Assembly (NCBI RefSeq): GCF_001401805.1
Contig: NZ_LKDW01000003.1
Span: 1-64,000 of the forward strand
Source: Pseudoalteromonas sp. P1-25
GTDB taxonomy: Bacteria > Pseudomonadota > Gammaproteobacteria > Enterobacterales > Alteromonadaceae
Direction: 5' to 3'
DNA: 64,000 bases
Shown here one piece after another: positions 29,784 through 38,540 of this stretch. The stretch's first letter is position 1. The number at the start of each line of letters is the position of its first letter. A program made the position numbers and the translations under genes. Under the pieces are notes generated by a model, which saw only the letters and a program-made list of their open reading frames with translations, did no database searches and was not told the DNA's origin.

Positions 29784-30443
29784 ATGAGCGATGAAAGCAA
29801 CACACTAAAAGCACAAACAGAGGCTAAAGTAGCAGCAGGGCGAAAGGGTAATCCTGACTTTATGAAAGGCGTTGATGAAACCATTGCGCAGGCAAAAGCG
29901 TTTCAAGAGGGGGCAAATGCACTTAATTTAGACCAAAAAGCCCCACGCTTTGAACTGCCTAACCAACACGGTGAGCAAGTTTTATTAGATGAGCTACTTG
30001 CAAAAGGGCCTGTGGTTATCACTTTTTATCGTGGTAGTTGGTGCCCTTATTGTAATTTACAGCTAAAGGCGCTTCAATCACGCTTACCTGAAATTCACGC
30101 ATTAGGTGCACAGCTGGTGGCTATTAGCCCACAAGCGCCTGATGGATCAATGAGCGAAAACGACATACGTAATATGGATTTTGTTGTGCTGAGTGACCAA
30201 AATGCGGATGTTGCAGCAAGCTATGGCGTAGCGTGGCAAGTTCCTGAATTTTTACTTGAGCATATGCGTGTAGACCGCGGTCTTGATTTGGAGTCGCTTA
30301 ATAACGGCAATGGCAGCATTTTACCGATCCCTGCCACGTTTGTTTTAAATAGCGAAGGTAAAGTGACGTGGCGCTATGTCGATGTTGATTACCGCACACG
30401 CTCAGAGCCAGAAGATATAATTAATGCTTTAAAAGCACTGTAG
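29784..30443 (+). CDS. Peroxiredoxin-like (AhpC/TSA) protein
   Basis: Thioredoxin-fold peroxidase-like protein of 219 residues. The start at 29784 is preferred over an in-frame TTG at 29766, because GGAAGG (29768-29773) is then a correctly spaced ribosome-binding site. An N-terminal helical extension (1-45) precedes the AhpC/TSA domain, with the redox motif WCPYC (Cys87, Cys90) in FYRGSWCPYCNLQLKAL. The C-terminus has the usual PATFVLNSEGKV strand. The CxxC spacing is that of PRX_like2 proteins rather than classical 2-Cys peroxiredoxins. Physiological substrate unknown. Confidence 0.88.
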   Translation: MSDESNTLKAQTEAKVAAGRKGNPDFMKGVDETIAQAKAFQEGANALNLDQKAPRFELPNQHGEQVLLDELLAKGPVVITFYRGSWCPYCNLQLKALQSRLPEIHALGAQLVAISPQAPDGSMSENDIRNMDFVVLSDQNADVAASYGVAWQVPEFLLEHMRVDRGLDLESLNNGNGSILPIPATFVLNSEGKVTWRYVDVDYRTRSEPEDIINALKAL

Positions 30444-30469
30444 TAAGCAATAAAGTAAGCTTGCTTTAT

Positions 30470-30506
30470 ACCCAAAAGTAGCCAAGTTAATTAGCTACTT
30501 TTGGGT
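30470..30506 (+). terminator. Hairpin, probable terminator, after the peroxiredoxin-like gene
   Basis: A perfect 13-bp inverted repeat ACCCAAAAGTAGC with an 11-base loop lies 26 bp after the stop. The following TAATTTAAAG is only weakly T-rich, so termination efficiency is uncertain. Confidence 0.65.
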
Positions 30507-30624
30507 TAATTTAAAGTTTCTAATCGCTCCCTCTTATAAAAATGTTCAAGGTCGATTACAATACAGCCATCTAAAAGGCATTGATGCCTTTGTCTGCACG
30601 TAAAGAGAGTGGATTTTATATTTC

Positions 30625-31635
30625 ATGGCAATCAAACTTGCAATAAATGGTTTTGGTCGTATTGGTCGAAATATTGTCCGCGCGTTGTACGAGTCAGGTT
30701 TGAGCGACGAGATAAAAATTGTTGCGATTAACGAACTTGCTGACCCTGAAGCTATTGCTCATTTATTAAAATACGACACATCCCACGGTCGTTTTTCTTT
30801 TCCTGTAAAACTTGGTGAAGACACCATTAGCGTTGCAGGCGATACCATTGCACTATTTTGTGAAGAAAACCCAGTAGAATTACCTTGGCAAACCCTAGAT
30901 GTAGATGTTGTGCTGGAATGTACCGGTGTTTATCACTCGCGCGAGCATGCACAATTACACATTACTGCGGGTGCTAAAAAGGTGTTATTTTCGCACCCAG
31001 CTGATAACGATGTAGATGCCACCATTGTGTATGGCATTAACGACGATGAGCTCAAGCGCGAGCACACTATTGTATCTAACGGCTCGTGTACTACAAACTG
31101 TGTGGTGCCTGTTATTAAAGTGCTAGATGATGCGTTTGGCATTGAGTCGGGTGCTATTACCACTATTCACGCGTCGATGAACGATCAGCAAGTGATTGAT
31201 GCGTACCATCATGATTTACGCCGTACCCGCGCTGCAAGTCAGTCTATTATTCCGGTAGATACAAAGCTTGCACGCGGAATAGACCGCATTTTACCCAAAT
31301 TTGAAGGGCGCTTTGAAGCCATTGCGGTTCGCGTGCCGACAATTAACGTAACGGCAATGGATTTAAGTGTTACAGTAAATGCCGATGTAGATTTAAACGC
31401 GGTAAATACGGCTCTTAAAGCCCAAGCAAAAGACCGCTTAGAAGGTATTTTAAGTTACACCGAAGAGCCTTTGGTATCGGTTGATTTTAATCACGACCCA
31501 CATTCTTGTATTATTGATGGCACGCAGACACGTGTTAGTCACAAACGCCTGATAAAGTTACTTGTCTGGTGTGATAATGAATGGGGTTTTGCCAATCGCA
31601 TGCTAGATACAGCACGTGCGATGATGGCTAAGTAA
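30625..31635 (+). CDS. epd: D-erythrose-4-phosphate dehydrogenase
   Basis: Oxidises erythrose 4-phosphate with NAD+ to 4-phosphoerythronate, the first step of the DXP-dependent pyridoxal 5'-phosphate pathway. The 336 residues have the Rossmann start [10 protein letters not shown] and the GAPDH-family catalytic segment NGSCTTNC with Cys155. The Epd-type features [17 protein letters not shown] and [19 protein letters not shown] separate it from GapA and align closely with E. coli Epd. It heads an epd-pgk-fba order that is conserved in gammaproteobacteria, with 63 bp before pgk. Confidence 0.95.
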   Translation: MAIKLAINGFGRIGRNIVRALYESGLSDEIKIVAINELADPEAIAHLLKYDTSHGRFSFPVKLGEDTISVAGDTIALFCEENPVELPWQTLDVDVVLECTGVYHSREHAQLHITAGAKKVLFSHPADNDVDATIVYGINDDELKREHTIVSNGSCTTNCVVPVIKVLDDAFGIESGAITTIHASMNDQQVIDAYHHDLRRTRAASQSIIPVDTKLARGIDRILPKFEGRFEAIAVRVPTINVTAMDLSVTVNADVDLNAVNTALKAQAKDRLEGILSYTEEPLVSVDFNHDPHSCIIDGTQTRVSHKRLIKLLVWCDNEWGFANRMLDTARAMMAK

Positions 31636-31698
31636 GCATTTTATAATAATTTAAAAATTTATTTTTCAGGTTCAAGTATCGTTAACTAAGGAGATGTT

Positions 31699-32874
31699 AT
31701 GTCGGTCATAAAAATGGCAGATTTAGATTTAAACGGCAAGCGCGTATTAATTCGTGAAGATTTAAATGTACCAGTTAAAGCAGGTAAAGTGACCTCAGAT
31801 GCGCGTATTCGTGCTGCACTGCCTACTATTAAGCTAGCCCTAGAAAAAGGCGCTAAAGTAATGGTTATGTCGCACCTTGGCCGTCCAACAGAAGGCGAGT
31901 ACGATGACGAATTTTCACTTGCCCCTGTAGCCGATTACTTAAACGATGCACTTGAGCAAAATGTACGCCTTGAAAAAGACTACCTAAACGGTGTTGAAGT
32001 TGCCGATAACGAAGTGGTTGTATTTGAAAACGTACGATTTAATAAAGGCGAGAAGAAAAACGACGAAGCCTTATCTAAACAACTTGCTGCACTGTGTGAT
32101 GTGTATGTGATGGATGCATTTGGTACCGCTCACCGTGCGCAGGCCTCTACGCATGGCGTTGGCTTATTTGCCGATGTAGCCTGTGCTGGTCCGTTGTTAT
32201 CAGCAGAACTTGAAGCACTAGGCAAAGCACTAGATAACCCAGCTCGCCCATTAGTTGCTATTGTTGGTGGCTCTAAAGTATCAACTAAATTAACCGTTTT
32301 AGAATCGCTTTCTACAATTGTTGATCAGCTTGTAACTGGTGGCGGCATTGCTAATACCTTTATTGCAGCTGCGGGTCACCCGGTTGGTAAATCACTTTAT
32401 GAAGTTGATTTAATGGATGAAGCAAACCGCTTGTGTGCAGCAGCTAAAGCAAACGATGGCGAAATTCCGGTACCGACTGATGTTGTAGTAGGTAATGAAT
32501 TTTCAGACTCTGCAGTTGCTACGCTTAAAGATGTAAGCGAAGTAACCAGCGAAGACATGATTTTTGATATTGGCCCAGACACAGCTAACCAGCTAGCTAA
32601 AATTATAGCAAACGCCGGCACTGTAGTTTGGAATGGCCCAGTTGGCGTATTTGAGTTTGATCAGTTTGGTAATGGCACACGTGCTATTGCACAAGCCATT
32701 GCTAATTCTAATGCGTTTTCGATTGCAGGCGGTGGTGACACTTTAGCGGCAATTGATAAATACGGCATTGCCGATAAAGTATCTTACATTTCTACCGGTG
32801 GTGGTGCGTTCTTAGAGTTTTTAGAAGGCAAAAAACTTCCAGCAGTAGAAATGCTAGAGTCGCGCGCTAAATAA
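31699..32874 (+). CDS. pgk: Phosphoglycerate kinase
   Basis: Glycolytic/gluconeogenic enzyme interconverting 1,3-bisphosphoglycerate + ADP and 3-phosphoglycerate + ATP. The 391 residues match the family length. Motifs are [13 protein letters not shown] near the N-terminus, the substrate loop [29 protein letters not shown]-type segment (here [15 protein letters not shown]), the GGSKVSTKL nucleotide-site motif and GGGDTLAA near the C-terminus. A near-ideal AAGGAGATGTT ribosome-binding region precedes the ATG. Confidence 0.97.
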   Translation: MSVIKMADLDLNGKRVLIREDLNVPVKAGKVTSDARIRAALPTIKLALEKGAKVMVMSHLGRPTEGEYDDEFSLAPVADYLNDALEQNVRLEKDYLNGVEVADNEVVVFENVRFNKGEKKNDEALSKQLAALCDVYVMDAFGTAHRAQASTHGVGLFADVACAGPLLSAELEALGKALDNPARPLVAIVGGSKVSTKLTVLESLSTIVDQLVTGGGIANTFIAAAGHPVGKSLYEVDLMDEANRLCAAAKANDGEIPVPTDVVVGNEFSDSAVATLKDVSEVTSEDMIFDIGPDTANQLAKIIANAGTVVWNGPVGVFEFDQFGNGTRAIAQAIANSNAFSIAGGGDTLAAIDKYGIADKVSYISTGGGAFLEFLEGKKLPAVEMLESRAK

Positions 32875-33019
32875 ATAATTAATTATTTAGCCGCATTAGG
32901 TGAGGGGAAACCCTCACCAACGATTAATTATTAAATACCTCTCACCCTTATTTAATAGTTAATTAAGACGAAACTTTGCAGTTTTAGTTGCGATGGTTCG
33001 TGACGCAGTGATTGCGTCA
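32873..33019. promoter_or_regulatory. Structured pgk-fba intergenic region (hairpins at 32899-32918 and 33001-33019)
   Basis: The 208-bp gap begins with a 16-bp AT palindrome (32873-32888). An 8-bp GGTGAGGG/CCCTCACC stem with a GAAA tetraloop follows (32899-32918), and a 7-bp TGACGCA/TGCGTCA dyad lies 64 bp before the fba start (33001-33019). No T-run follows the first stem, so it looks more like an RNA-processing or stability element than a terminator. The second could be an operator; neither has an assigned factor. Confidence 0.55.
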
Positions 33020-33082
33020 AATTAACACATCCGTTCAAACTAGATGGCAGGAGACTGCTGTCGATAAATTGGAGAATACCCA

Positions 33083-34147
33083 ATGGCTTTAATCAGTATG
33101 CGACAACTTTTAGATCATGCAGCTGAACACGGTTACGGCGTTCCAGCCTTTAACGTGAATAACCAAGAGCAAATGCGTGCAATAATGGAAGCGGCTGACA
33201 AAACAAACAGCCCAGTAATTGTTCAAGGATCAGCAGGCGCACGTGCTTACGCTGGTGCTCCATTTATCCGTCACATGATTTTAGCAGCCGTTGAAGAATG
33301 GCCGCATATTCCAGTCGTAATGCATCAAGATCACGGCACCTCACCCGGTGTTTGCCAACGCTCAATTCAACTTGGCTTTTCATCAGTTATGATGGATGGC
33401 TCACTAATGACAGACGGAAAAACCCCATCAAGCTATGAATACAATGTAGATGTAACACGCGAAACCGTAGCTATGGCGCATGCCTGTGGTGTATCGGTTG
33501 AAGGCGAGTTAGGTGTACTTGGCTCACTTGAAACCGGAGAAGCGGGCGAAGAAGATGGTGTAGGCGCAGAAGGTAAACTAACTACTGACCAAATGCTTAC
33601 CGATCCAGAAGAAGCTGCTGACTTTGTAAATAAAACCCATGTTGATGCGCTGGCTATTGCGTGTGGTACATCGCATGGCGCTTATAAATTTACGCGCCCG
33701 CCAACAGATGACATTTTAGCAATTGATCGTATTAAAGAAATTCACGCACGTATCCCCAACACGCACTTAGTAATGCACGGATCGTCGTCGGTACCACAAG
33801 AGTGGTTAGAGATCATAAATCAATACGGTGGCGAAATTCCTGAAACTTACGGTGTGCCAGTTGAGCAAATTGTAGAAGGGATCAAATACGGTGTACGTAA
33901 AGTGAATATTGATACTGACTTACGTTTAGCCTCTACCGGTGCTATTCGTCGTCATTTAGCGCTTAACCCTTCTAACTTCGATCCGCGTAAGTACTTAGCT
34001 GAAGCAACCAAGGCGATGACGGAGATTTGTGTAGCACGTTACAATTCATTTGGTACTGCTGGGCAAGCGAGTAAAATTAAGCCAATTTCATTGGACGACA
34101 TGCACCTTAAATACTTAAGCGGCGAGCTAGACCCAAAAATTAGATAA
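33083..34147 (+). CDS. fba: Class II fructose-1,6-bisphosphate aldolase (Calvin-type subclass)
   Basis: Zinc-dependent aldolase of glycolysis/gluconeogenesis. The 354 residues start [20 protein letters not shown] and carry the metal ligand region [12 protein letters not shown], the [15 protein letters not shown] loop, [10 protein letters not shown] and the NIDTDLRLA motif. The length and loop pattern fit the CbbA-like subclass rather than the E. coli FbaA subclass. A GGAG box precedes the ATG. It closes the epd-pgk-fba cluster and is followed by a terminator. Confidence 0.95.
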   Translation: MALISMRQLLDHAAEHGYGVPAFNVNNQEQMRAIMEAADKTNSPVIVQGSAGARAYAGAPFIRHMILAAVEEWPHIPVVMHQDHGTSPGVCQRSIQLGFSSVMMDGSLMTDGKTPSSYEYNVDVTRETVAMAHACGVSVEGELGVLGSLETGEAGEEDGVGAEGKLTTDQMLTDPEEAADFVNKTHVDALAIACGTSHGAYKFTRPPTDDILAIDRIKEIHARIPNTHLVMHGSSSVPQEWLEIINQYGGEIPETYGVPVEQIVEGIKYGVRKVNIDTDLRLASTGAIRRHLALNPSNFDPRKYLAEATKAMTEICVARYNSFGTAGQASKIKPISLDDMHLKYLSGELDPKIR

Positions 34148-34175
34148 CGATCTTTGACTAAGTCATAGTGTAATA

Positions 34176-34208
34176 AAAACCAGCTGGCGTGATCTAGCTG
34201 GTTTTTTT
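34176..34208 (+). terminator. Rho-independent terminator after fba
   Basis: A 10-bp stem AAAACCAGCT/AGCTGGTTTT with a 10-base loop runs into a T-tract, 28 bp after the stop. Confidence 0.93.
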
Positions 34209-34222
34209 ATACCATAAAGCAC

Positions 34223-34470
34223 GGGATCACTGTTATACCCACACAGTAAAATGGGATCACGGTTTTACTAACCACGCAGTTTTTGGATCATTCATTTACT
34301 AACTAGTGCATAGATTTACGCTAACTTTGGCGTTCAGTTAATCAGATCGTATTTTATTTATACAATAGATCAGCTAGTTAGTTATTTGACTAAGTATAAC
34401 CATGATCCCAAATCCGATCAGCTTAGTAAAAACCTGATCCTTTCTAGGCTACTTAGTAAAAAACAGATCT
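34223..34470. repeat. Dyad-symmetric array of GATC-centred 30-32 bp repeats
   Basis: Three plus-strand units begin at 34223, 34253 and 34284 with (G/T)GGATCA and continue toward a TTTTACTAAC-like segment. Three minus-strand units mirror them, with GATC at 34404, 34436 and 34466 and the consensus GGATCAnGGTTTTACTAA. All three mirrored pairs share a symmetry axis near 34346.5. Nine GATC tetramers lie between 34225 and 34469, far more than chance. No open frame explains the region, and function is unknown. Confidence 0.75.
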
Positions 34471-34497
34471 ATTTTTAACCACGCAATGATGTGTCTT

Positions 34498-34763
34498 AGG
34501 GCCTGTTTATCTTTCGAGGTTAAATTTGCAGCAGTCTATTTGGTATTTAGGCAAGGAAGAGCCTGTGTAGTGTGGTTATTCCCCATAAATAGGCGCTAAC
34601 GTCGTATAAATGCCAAACAGGCGCTGCCCGAAGGGTTCTGCCTAGGGAAAATTTACTCTTTGTTACTCGGTTTTTACTTAGCCCACTAGGTTACAAACCT
34701 CGCGCCACGATTAAATAGCCCCTAGATTAAACAAATTATAATCCTGAAAGGTCAACAGGCCCT
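34498..34763. mobile_element. MITE-like element with 18-bp imperfect terminal inverted repeats
   Basis: The ends AGGGCCTGTT and AACAGGCCCT are exact complements, and the similarity extends inward over about 18 bp (16 matches). Inside, a second inverted repeat pairs about 34530-34550 with about 34607-34630 (GCAGC...TTTGGTATTTA against AAATGCCAAACAGGCGCTGC), so a transcript would fold strongly. At 266 bp there is no transposase frame, and no target-site duplication is evident. It sits between copies of the GATC-repeat family. Confidence 0.7.
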
Positions 34764-34800
34764 CGTGTAAACTCAGTTTCGTATGTGGTTTTGCTGCTAT

Positions 34801-34820
34801 GTTAGTAAAGTAATGATCCC
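34801..34820 (-). repeat. Additional minus-strand copy of the GATC-repeat unit
   Basis: Reads as GGGATCATTACTTTACTAAC on the minus strand, matching the units at 34390-34470. It lies on the far side of the MITE-like element, which suggests the element entered or abuts a longer repeat array. The rest of the gap up to the phoB Pho box shows nothing else recognisable. Confidence 0.6.
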
Positions 34821-34977
34821 GCCATTATTATCTACCCAGTAATAAAACGGTCACTTTTTATAAATATGTTTTGATTAACCGTAATTTGCAAAATAGTTTT
34901 AAAAATATGATGTTAATGCGACTTTTCTGTCAGTATTTTGTGTTTTTTTTACCAGGTTTTTAATTTACACGTTACAC

Positions 34978-35007
34978 TTTCATAAAAATGTCATACTTAG
35001 TCATAAT
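34978..35007 (+). promoter_or_regulatory. Pho box and promoter of phoBR
   Basis: TCATA direct repeats at 34980, 34991 and 35001 (11 and 10 bp apart), in the context TTTCATAAAAATGTCATA, match the PhoB half-site CTGTCATA-type pattern. A CATAAT hexamer at 35002-35007 can serve as the -10, placing the boxes over the -35 region. This implies phosphate-starvation autoregulation. Confidence 0.8.
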
Positions 35008-35045
35008 AATGAAAACTAATTCGATAGCGTAAGAGATAATTTGGA

Positions 35046-35735
35046 ATGTCACGTAAAGTACTAGTCGTAGATGATGAAGCTCCTATCAGAGAGATGTTAG
35101 TTTTTGTTTTAGAGCAAAATGGATTTCAAGCAATTGAAGCAGAAGATTACGATTCTGCGATTGCAGCTATGGTTGAACCCTACCCAGATATGGTTTTACT
35201 CGATTGGATGTTACCCGGTGGTAGCGGTATTCAAATAGCAAAGCAATTTAAGCAAAGTGAATATACACGCCAAATACCAATTATTATGCTTACAGCCCGC
35301 GGCGAAGAAGAAGACAAAGTACGCGGACTAGAAGTGGGTGCAGATGACTATGTCACTAAACCTTTTTCTCCTAAAGAGCTGATGGCACGTATTAAAGCGG
35401 TTATTCGCCGCGTATCACCTACCTCATTAGAAGAAGCCATTGAAGTACATGGCTTGCGTTTAGACCCAATATCGCATCGCGTTACCTCAGAGGGAAGCGA
35501 GCTTGATATGGGGCCGACCGAATTTAGATTATTACACTTTTTTATGACTCATCCAGAGCGTGTTTATAGTCGCGAGCAGCTGCTAGATCATGTGTGGGGA
35601 ACAAATGTGTACGTAGAAGATCGCACAGTTGATGTGCATATACGCCGCTTACGCAAGGCGATTGCACCGTTGGGGCACGATCGCTTAGTACAAACAGTAC
35701 GCGGAGCTGGTTATCGTTTTTCTAGTAAATTATAA
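35046..35735 (+). CDS. phoB: Phosphate regulon response regulator PhoB
   Basis: OmpR-family transcription factor activated by PhoR under phosphate limitation. The 229 residues have a receiver domain with phospho-acceptor Asp53 in LLDWMLPGG, the acidic pocket DDE near the N-terminus, Lys in [10 protein letters not shown] and a C-terminal winged helix ([24 protein letters not shown]). Strong similarity to E. coli PhoB distinguishes it from other OmpR proteins. It is followed by phoR after 58 bp and has its own Pho box upstream. Confidence 0.96.
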   Translation: MSRKVLVVDDEAPIREMLVFVLEQNGFQAIEAEDYDSAIAAMVEPYPDMVLLDWMLPGGSGIQIAKQFKQSEYTRQIPIIMLTARGEEEDKVRGLEVGADDYVTKPFSPKELMARIKAVIRRVSPTSLEEAIEVHGLRLDPISHRVTSEGSELDMGPTEFRLLHFFMTHPERVYSREQLLDHVWGTNVYVEDRTVDVHIRRLRKAIAPLGHDRLVQTVRGAGYRFSSKL

Positions 35736-35793
35736 GGTAGCGCAGCTAGAGCGAGAGTGCGCATAAATTACTACTCAAAGGTAAAGTGAGTGT

Positions 35794-37101
35794 ATGTATC
35801 GAGTTATTAATAAACAGGCGTTAATAAAACGTCTGTTTATCTATTTTTTACCCCTATTACTTGTTGGTGTGCTTGTAGGCGCACCATTTTTGCTTTTATT
35901 TTTAGGCACATCTTCTCTTTTAGTTTGGCATTATCATCAACTTTATCGCTTAAGTGATTGGCTTTTAAATCAACGTAGCTTTAACCCGCCAGAGGGCGAA
36001 GGTGCGTGGGAACAAGTATTTGAAGGCATTTATCATTTACAGCATCGTAATCGTAAAAAGCGCAATGAACTGGCTGATTTAATTCGTCGCTTTCGCGATG
36101 GCGCTGAAGCTGTACCCGATGCCGTAGTGGTGCTGCAAAGTGATTTAAGCATTGTGTGGTGTAACCAACTTGCACTTAAGGTATTGGGGCTGCAATGGCC
36201 AACCGATCATGGCCAGCGACTTGATAACCTAATACGCGAACCTAAATTTGCCAAGTACATGTTGCGCGGTGAATTTGAAGAGCCACTTGAGCTTGATAAC
36301 GGGCATATTGTTGATCAAGTGCTTGAGTTTAGGGTAATGCCGTATGCCAACACACAGCTTATGGTGGTCGTACGTGATGTAACACGCCTAAAACAGCTAG
36401 AGCAAATGCGTAAAGACTTTGTTGCTAACGTATCGCATGAGCTGCGTACGCCGCTAACGGTCGTTACTGGCTATCTTGAAATGATGGATGGCGATATGAT
36501 GCCACCGCCTGCAATGTGGAATAAAGCCCAAAATACCATGCTTGAGCAATGTAAGCGTATGGATAGCTTAGTCAATCAGCTTTTATCTCTTTCGCGTATT
36601 GAAGGATCGCGTAGACAAGATAACGATAAAGCCATTAATGTACCGCAAATGCTCAATTATATTAAAACCGAAGCGCAATCCATAAACCAAGATAAAGGCC
36701 ATGAGCTTATTTTTAATATAGATAATCAGCTTGATATTAAAGGCGCAGAAGATGAACTACGCAGTGCGTTTTCTAATTTAGTGTTTAACGCTATACATTA
36801 CACTAAAGCAGGCGGAAAAATTATTGTCACCTGGCAGCGCAAAGAAGGGTATGCGCACTTTAGTGTGAATGATAATGGTGATGGCATTGCACCAGAGCAT
36901 ATAAATCGTCTAACCGAGCGCTTTTACCGCGTAGATAAAGCAAGGAGCCGCACAACTGGCGGTTCAGGTTTAGGCTTAGCAATTACAAAACATGTGCTAA
37001 CACGTCATGATAGTCAATTAAATATAACCAGTGAGCTTGGGAAAGGTTCGTGTTTTTCTTTCGCTTTTTCAAAGGATAAGCTTGTTAAGTTGGCAAGCTA
37101 A
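35794..37101 (+). CDS. phoR: Phosphate regulon sensor histidine kinase PhoR
   Basis: Membrane-bound kinase/phosphatase for PhoB. The 435 residues open with a paired hydrophobic region without a large periplasmic loop (about 12-50), as in E. coli PhoR. A PAS domain follows (about 105-195), then HisKA with His215 in NVSHELRTPL and a HATPase domain with N-box NLVFNAIHYT, DNGDGI and GGSGLGLAI. Co-oriented behind phoB. Confidence 0.95.
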   Translation: MYRVINKQALIKRLFIYFLPLLLVGVLVGAPFLLLFLGTSSLLVWHYHQLYRLSDWLLNQRSFNPPEGEGAWEQVFEGIYHLQHRNRKKRNELADLIRRFRDGAEAVPDAVVVLQSDLSIVWCNQLALKVLGLQWPTDHGQRLDNLIREPKFAKYMLRGEFEEPLELDNGHIVDQVLEFRVMPYANTQLMVVVRDVTRLKQLEQMRKDFVANVSHELRTPLTVVTGYLEMMDGDMMPPPAMWNKAQNTMLEQCKRMDSLVNQLLSLSRIEGSRRQDNDKAINVPQMLNYIKTEAQSINQDKGHELIFNIDNQLDIKGAEDELRSAFSNLVFNAIHYTKAGGKIIVTWQRKEGYAHFSVNDNGDGIAPEHINRLTERFYRVDKARSRTTGGSGLGLAITKHVLTRHDSQLNITSELGKGSCFSFAFSKDKLVKLAS

Positions 37102-37118
37102 AAACAATAAAGAGTAAA

Positions 37119-37147
37119 GTCATAAAAGTGTCATTTAAGGGTAATGT
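37119..37147 (+). promoter_or_regulatory. Pho box and promoter of pstS
   Basis: GTCATAAAAGTGTCAT gives TCAT repeats at 37120 and 37131, exactly 11 bp apart. One further step (37142) falls on TAATGT, a plausible -10. The spacing repeats the arrangement upstream of phoB. An extra CTGTCAT lies at 37150. Confidence 0.8.
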
Positions 37148-37183
37148 AACTGTCATCTACCCGCTTTACAGTAGATGACAGTT
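37148..37183 (+). other. Perfect 13-bp inverted repeat in the pstS leader
   Basis: AACTGTCATCTAC and its exact complement are separated by 10 bases. The arms contain CTGTCAT/ATGACAG, so the element could be extra PhoB sites in opposite orientation, a 5' stabilising RNA hairpin, or both. No T-run follows, and pstS starts 33 bp downstream. Confidence 0.65.
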
Positions 37184-37216
37184 AGGAAATGGGACGAATA
37201 AATCGGAGAACCCCGC

Positions 37217-38182
37217 ATGAAATTTAAAAACTTAGTTGCCGCAATGGGTGTGGCTGTTACAACATTAGTATCTGCGCAGGCTGTTGCTCTTGACGAGGCA
37301 ATGCCTGAATATCAAAAAATTAACGGCGTTTCAGGTAACTTTTCATCTGTAGGTTCTGATACTTTAGCCAACATGATGACTTTTTGGGCTGAAGAGTACA
37401 AACGTATTTACCCAAATGTAAATATTCAAATTCAAGCGGCAGGTTCGTCTACTGCGCCACCAGCGCTTACAGAAGGCACCTCTAACATGGGCCCAATGAG
37501 CCGTAAAATGAAATCAAAAGAAATCGAAGCGTTCGAAAAACGTTACGGTTATAAGCCTACAGAAGTACGCGTAGCAATTGATGCCTTAGCAGTTTTTGTA
37601 CACAAAGATAACCCAATCGAAGGCTTACGCATTGACCAAGTAGATGCTATTTTTTCATCTACACGTAAATGTGGTGCATCTGAGCAAGTTAACCGCTGGA
37701 GCGATGTTGGCCTAACGGGCGACTGGGCTGCAAAAGACATTCAATTATACGGACGTAACTCTGTGTCAGGTACTTACGGTTACTTTAAAAAGAAAGCACT
37801 GTGTAAAGGTGACTTCCGTAACAACGTAAATGAGCAACCTGGTTCTGCCTCTGTTGTACAGTCAATCTCATCTTCATTAAACGCGATTGGTTACTCAGGC
37901 ATTGGTTACAAAACATCAGGTGTACGTACGGTTCCTTTATCTAAAAAAGGCACTAACTACGTAGATGCAACGCTTGATAATGTTGCTAAAGGTAAATACC
38001 CACTTTCTCGTTTCTTATACGTTTACGTGAACAAACACCCTAATAAGCCGCTTTCACCAATTGAAGCTGAGTTCTTAAAAATGGTACTTTCTAAAGACGG
38101 TCAAAAAATCGTTGAAAAAGATGGTTACGTACCGCTTTCTGCAAAGTTAGTAGAAGCAGAGCTTAAAAAGTTAGGTTTATAA
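37217..38182 (+). CDS. pstS: Phosphate-binding periplasmic protein PstS
   Basis: High-affinity phosphate receptor feeding the Pst ABC transporter. The 321 residues start with a signal peptide (cleavage near AQAVA-LDE). The phosphate-site segments are [25 protein letters not shown] and [16 protein letters not shown]. The GSxT loops fit the PstS2-like branch found in Vibrio and Alteromonadales. The pstC, pstA, pstB and phoU genes are absent here, so the gene is separated from its transporter or the transporter lies elsewhere. A GGAGAA box precedes the ATG. Confidence 0.92.
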   Translation: MKFKNLVAAMGVAVTTLVSAQAVALDEAMPEYQKINGVSGNFSSVGSDTLANMMTFWAEEYKRIYPNVNIQIQAAGSSTAPPALTEGTSNMGPMSRKMKSKEIEAFEKRYGYKPTEVRVAIDALAVFVHKDNPIEGLRIDQVDAIFSSTRKCGASEQVNRWSDVGLTGDWAAKDIQLYGRNSVSGTYGYFKKKALCKGDFRNNVNEQPGSASVVQSISSSLNAIGYSGIGYKTSGVRTVPLSKKGTNYVDATLDNVAKGKYPLSRFLYVYVNKHPNKPLSPIEAEFLKMVLSKDGQKIVEKDGYVPLSAKLVEAELKKLGL

Positions 38183-38196
38183 TTTAAACCCAACTA

Positions 38197-38227
38197 CAAA
38201 AAAACCGCTCAATGAGCGGTTTTTTTG
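38197..38227. terminator. Bidirectional terminator between pstS and the panC-side operon
   Basis: The stem CAAAAAAACCGCTC/GAGCGGTTTTTTTG with a 3-base loop is symmetric, so it has a T-run on either strand. It serves pstS (plus) and the convergent minus-strand lipoprotein gene. Confidence 0.93.
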
Positions 38228-38273
38228 TGTGTAAAATTTTAAAGCGTAAAAAGACTAATTTATTAAAAAGCGA

Positions 38274-38510
38274 TTATAAATCAGTCAGCTTTTGAGCTTG
38301 TTCTTTACACTGATTGTAGCTTTCTACACATTTAGCAGAGCACACTTGCTGTTTTAAACCTTTGTCAATTGATTGCTGATCGCAACTATTTTCGCACTGA
38401 TAGTTTTGTTGTGCGCATTGGTTTAACTCAGGGTTTTTCACTTGATTTTGGCAAGCTGCTAACAATGAAAATGACAGGGCGAGGGCACTCGTTTTAATAA
38501 ATGTTTGCAT
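38274..38510 (-). CDS. Small Cys-rich lipoprotein
   Basis: Not a family I recognise. The 78-residue product has a signal ending in the lipobox LLAAC, then a ~55-residue charged domain with six further Cys residues in paired CxxxC spacings (QCAQQNYQCENSC, VCSAKCVESYNQC). That pattern suggests a disulfide-stapled helical hairpin. It lies 30 bp downstream of panC on the same strand, so it may be transcribed with the pantothenate genes. Function unknown. Confidence 0.75.
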   Translation of the reverse strand: MQTFIKTSALALSFSLLAACQNQVKNPELNQCAQQNYQCENSCDQQSIDKGLKQQVCSAKCVESYNQCKEQAQKLTDL

Positions 38511-38540
38511 GCTTATCCTTAACGTTGAACTGCGCTTTTG

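Noticed and set aside
34225-34470. A CsrB/RsmZ-like regulatory RNA suggested by repeated GGATCA
   Set aside because: The repeats are arranged symmetrically on both strands, and the GGA triplets are not in predicted hairpin loops on one strand, which is the CsrA-RNA signature. A DNA-level repeat fits better.
34498-34763. Remnant of an insertion sequence with a broken transposase
   Set aside because: No frame within the element gives transposase-like residues, and it is too short. A non-autonomous element is the better description.
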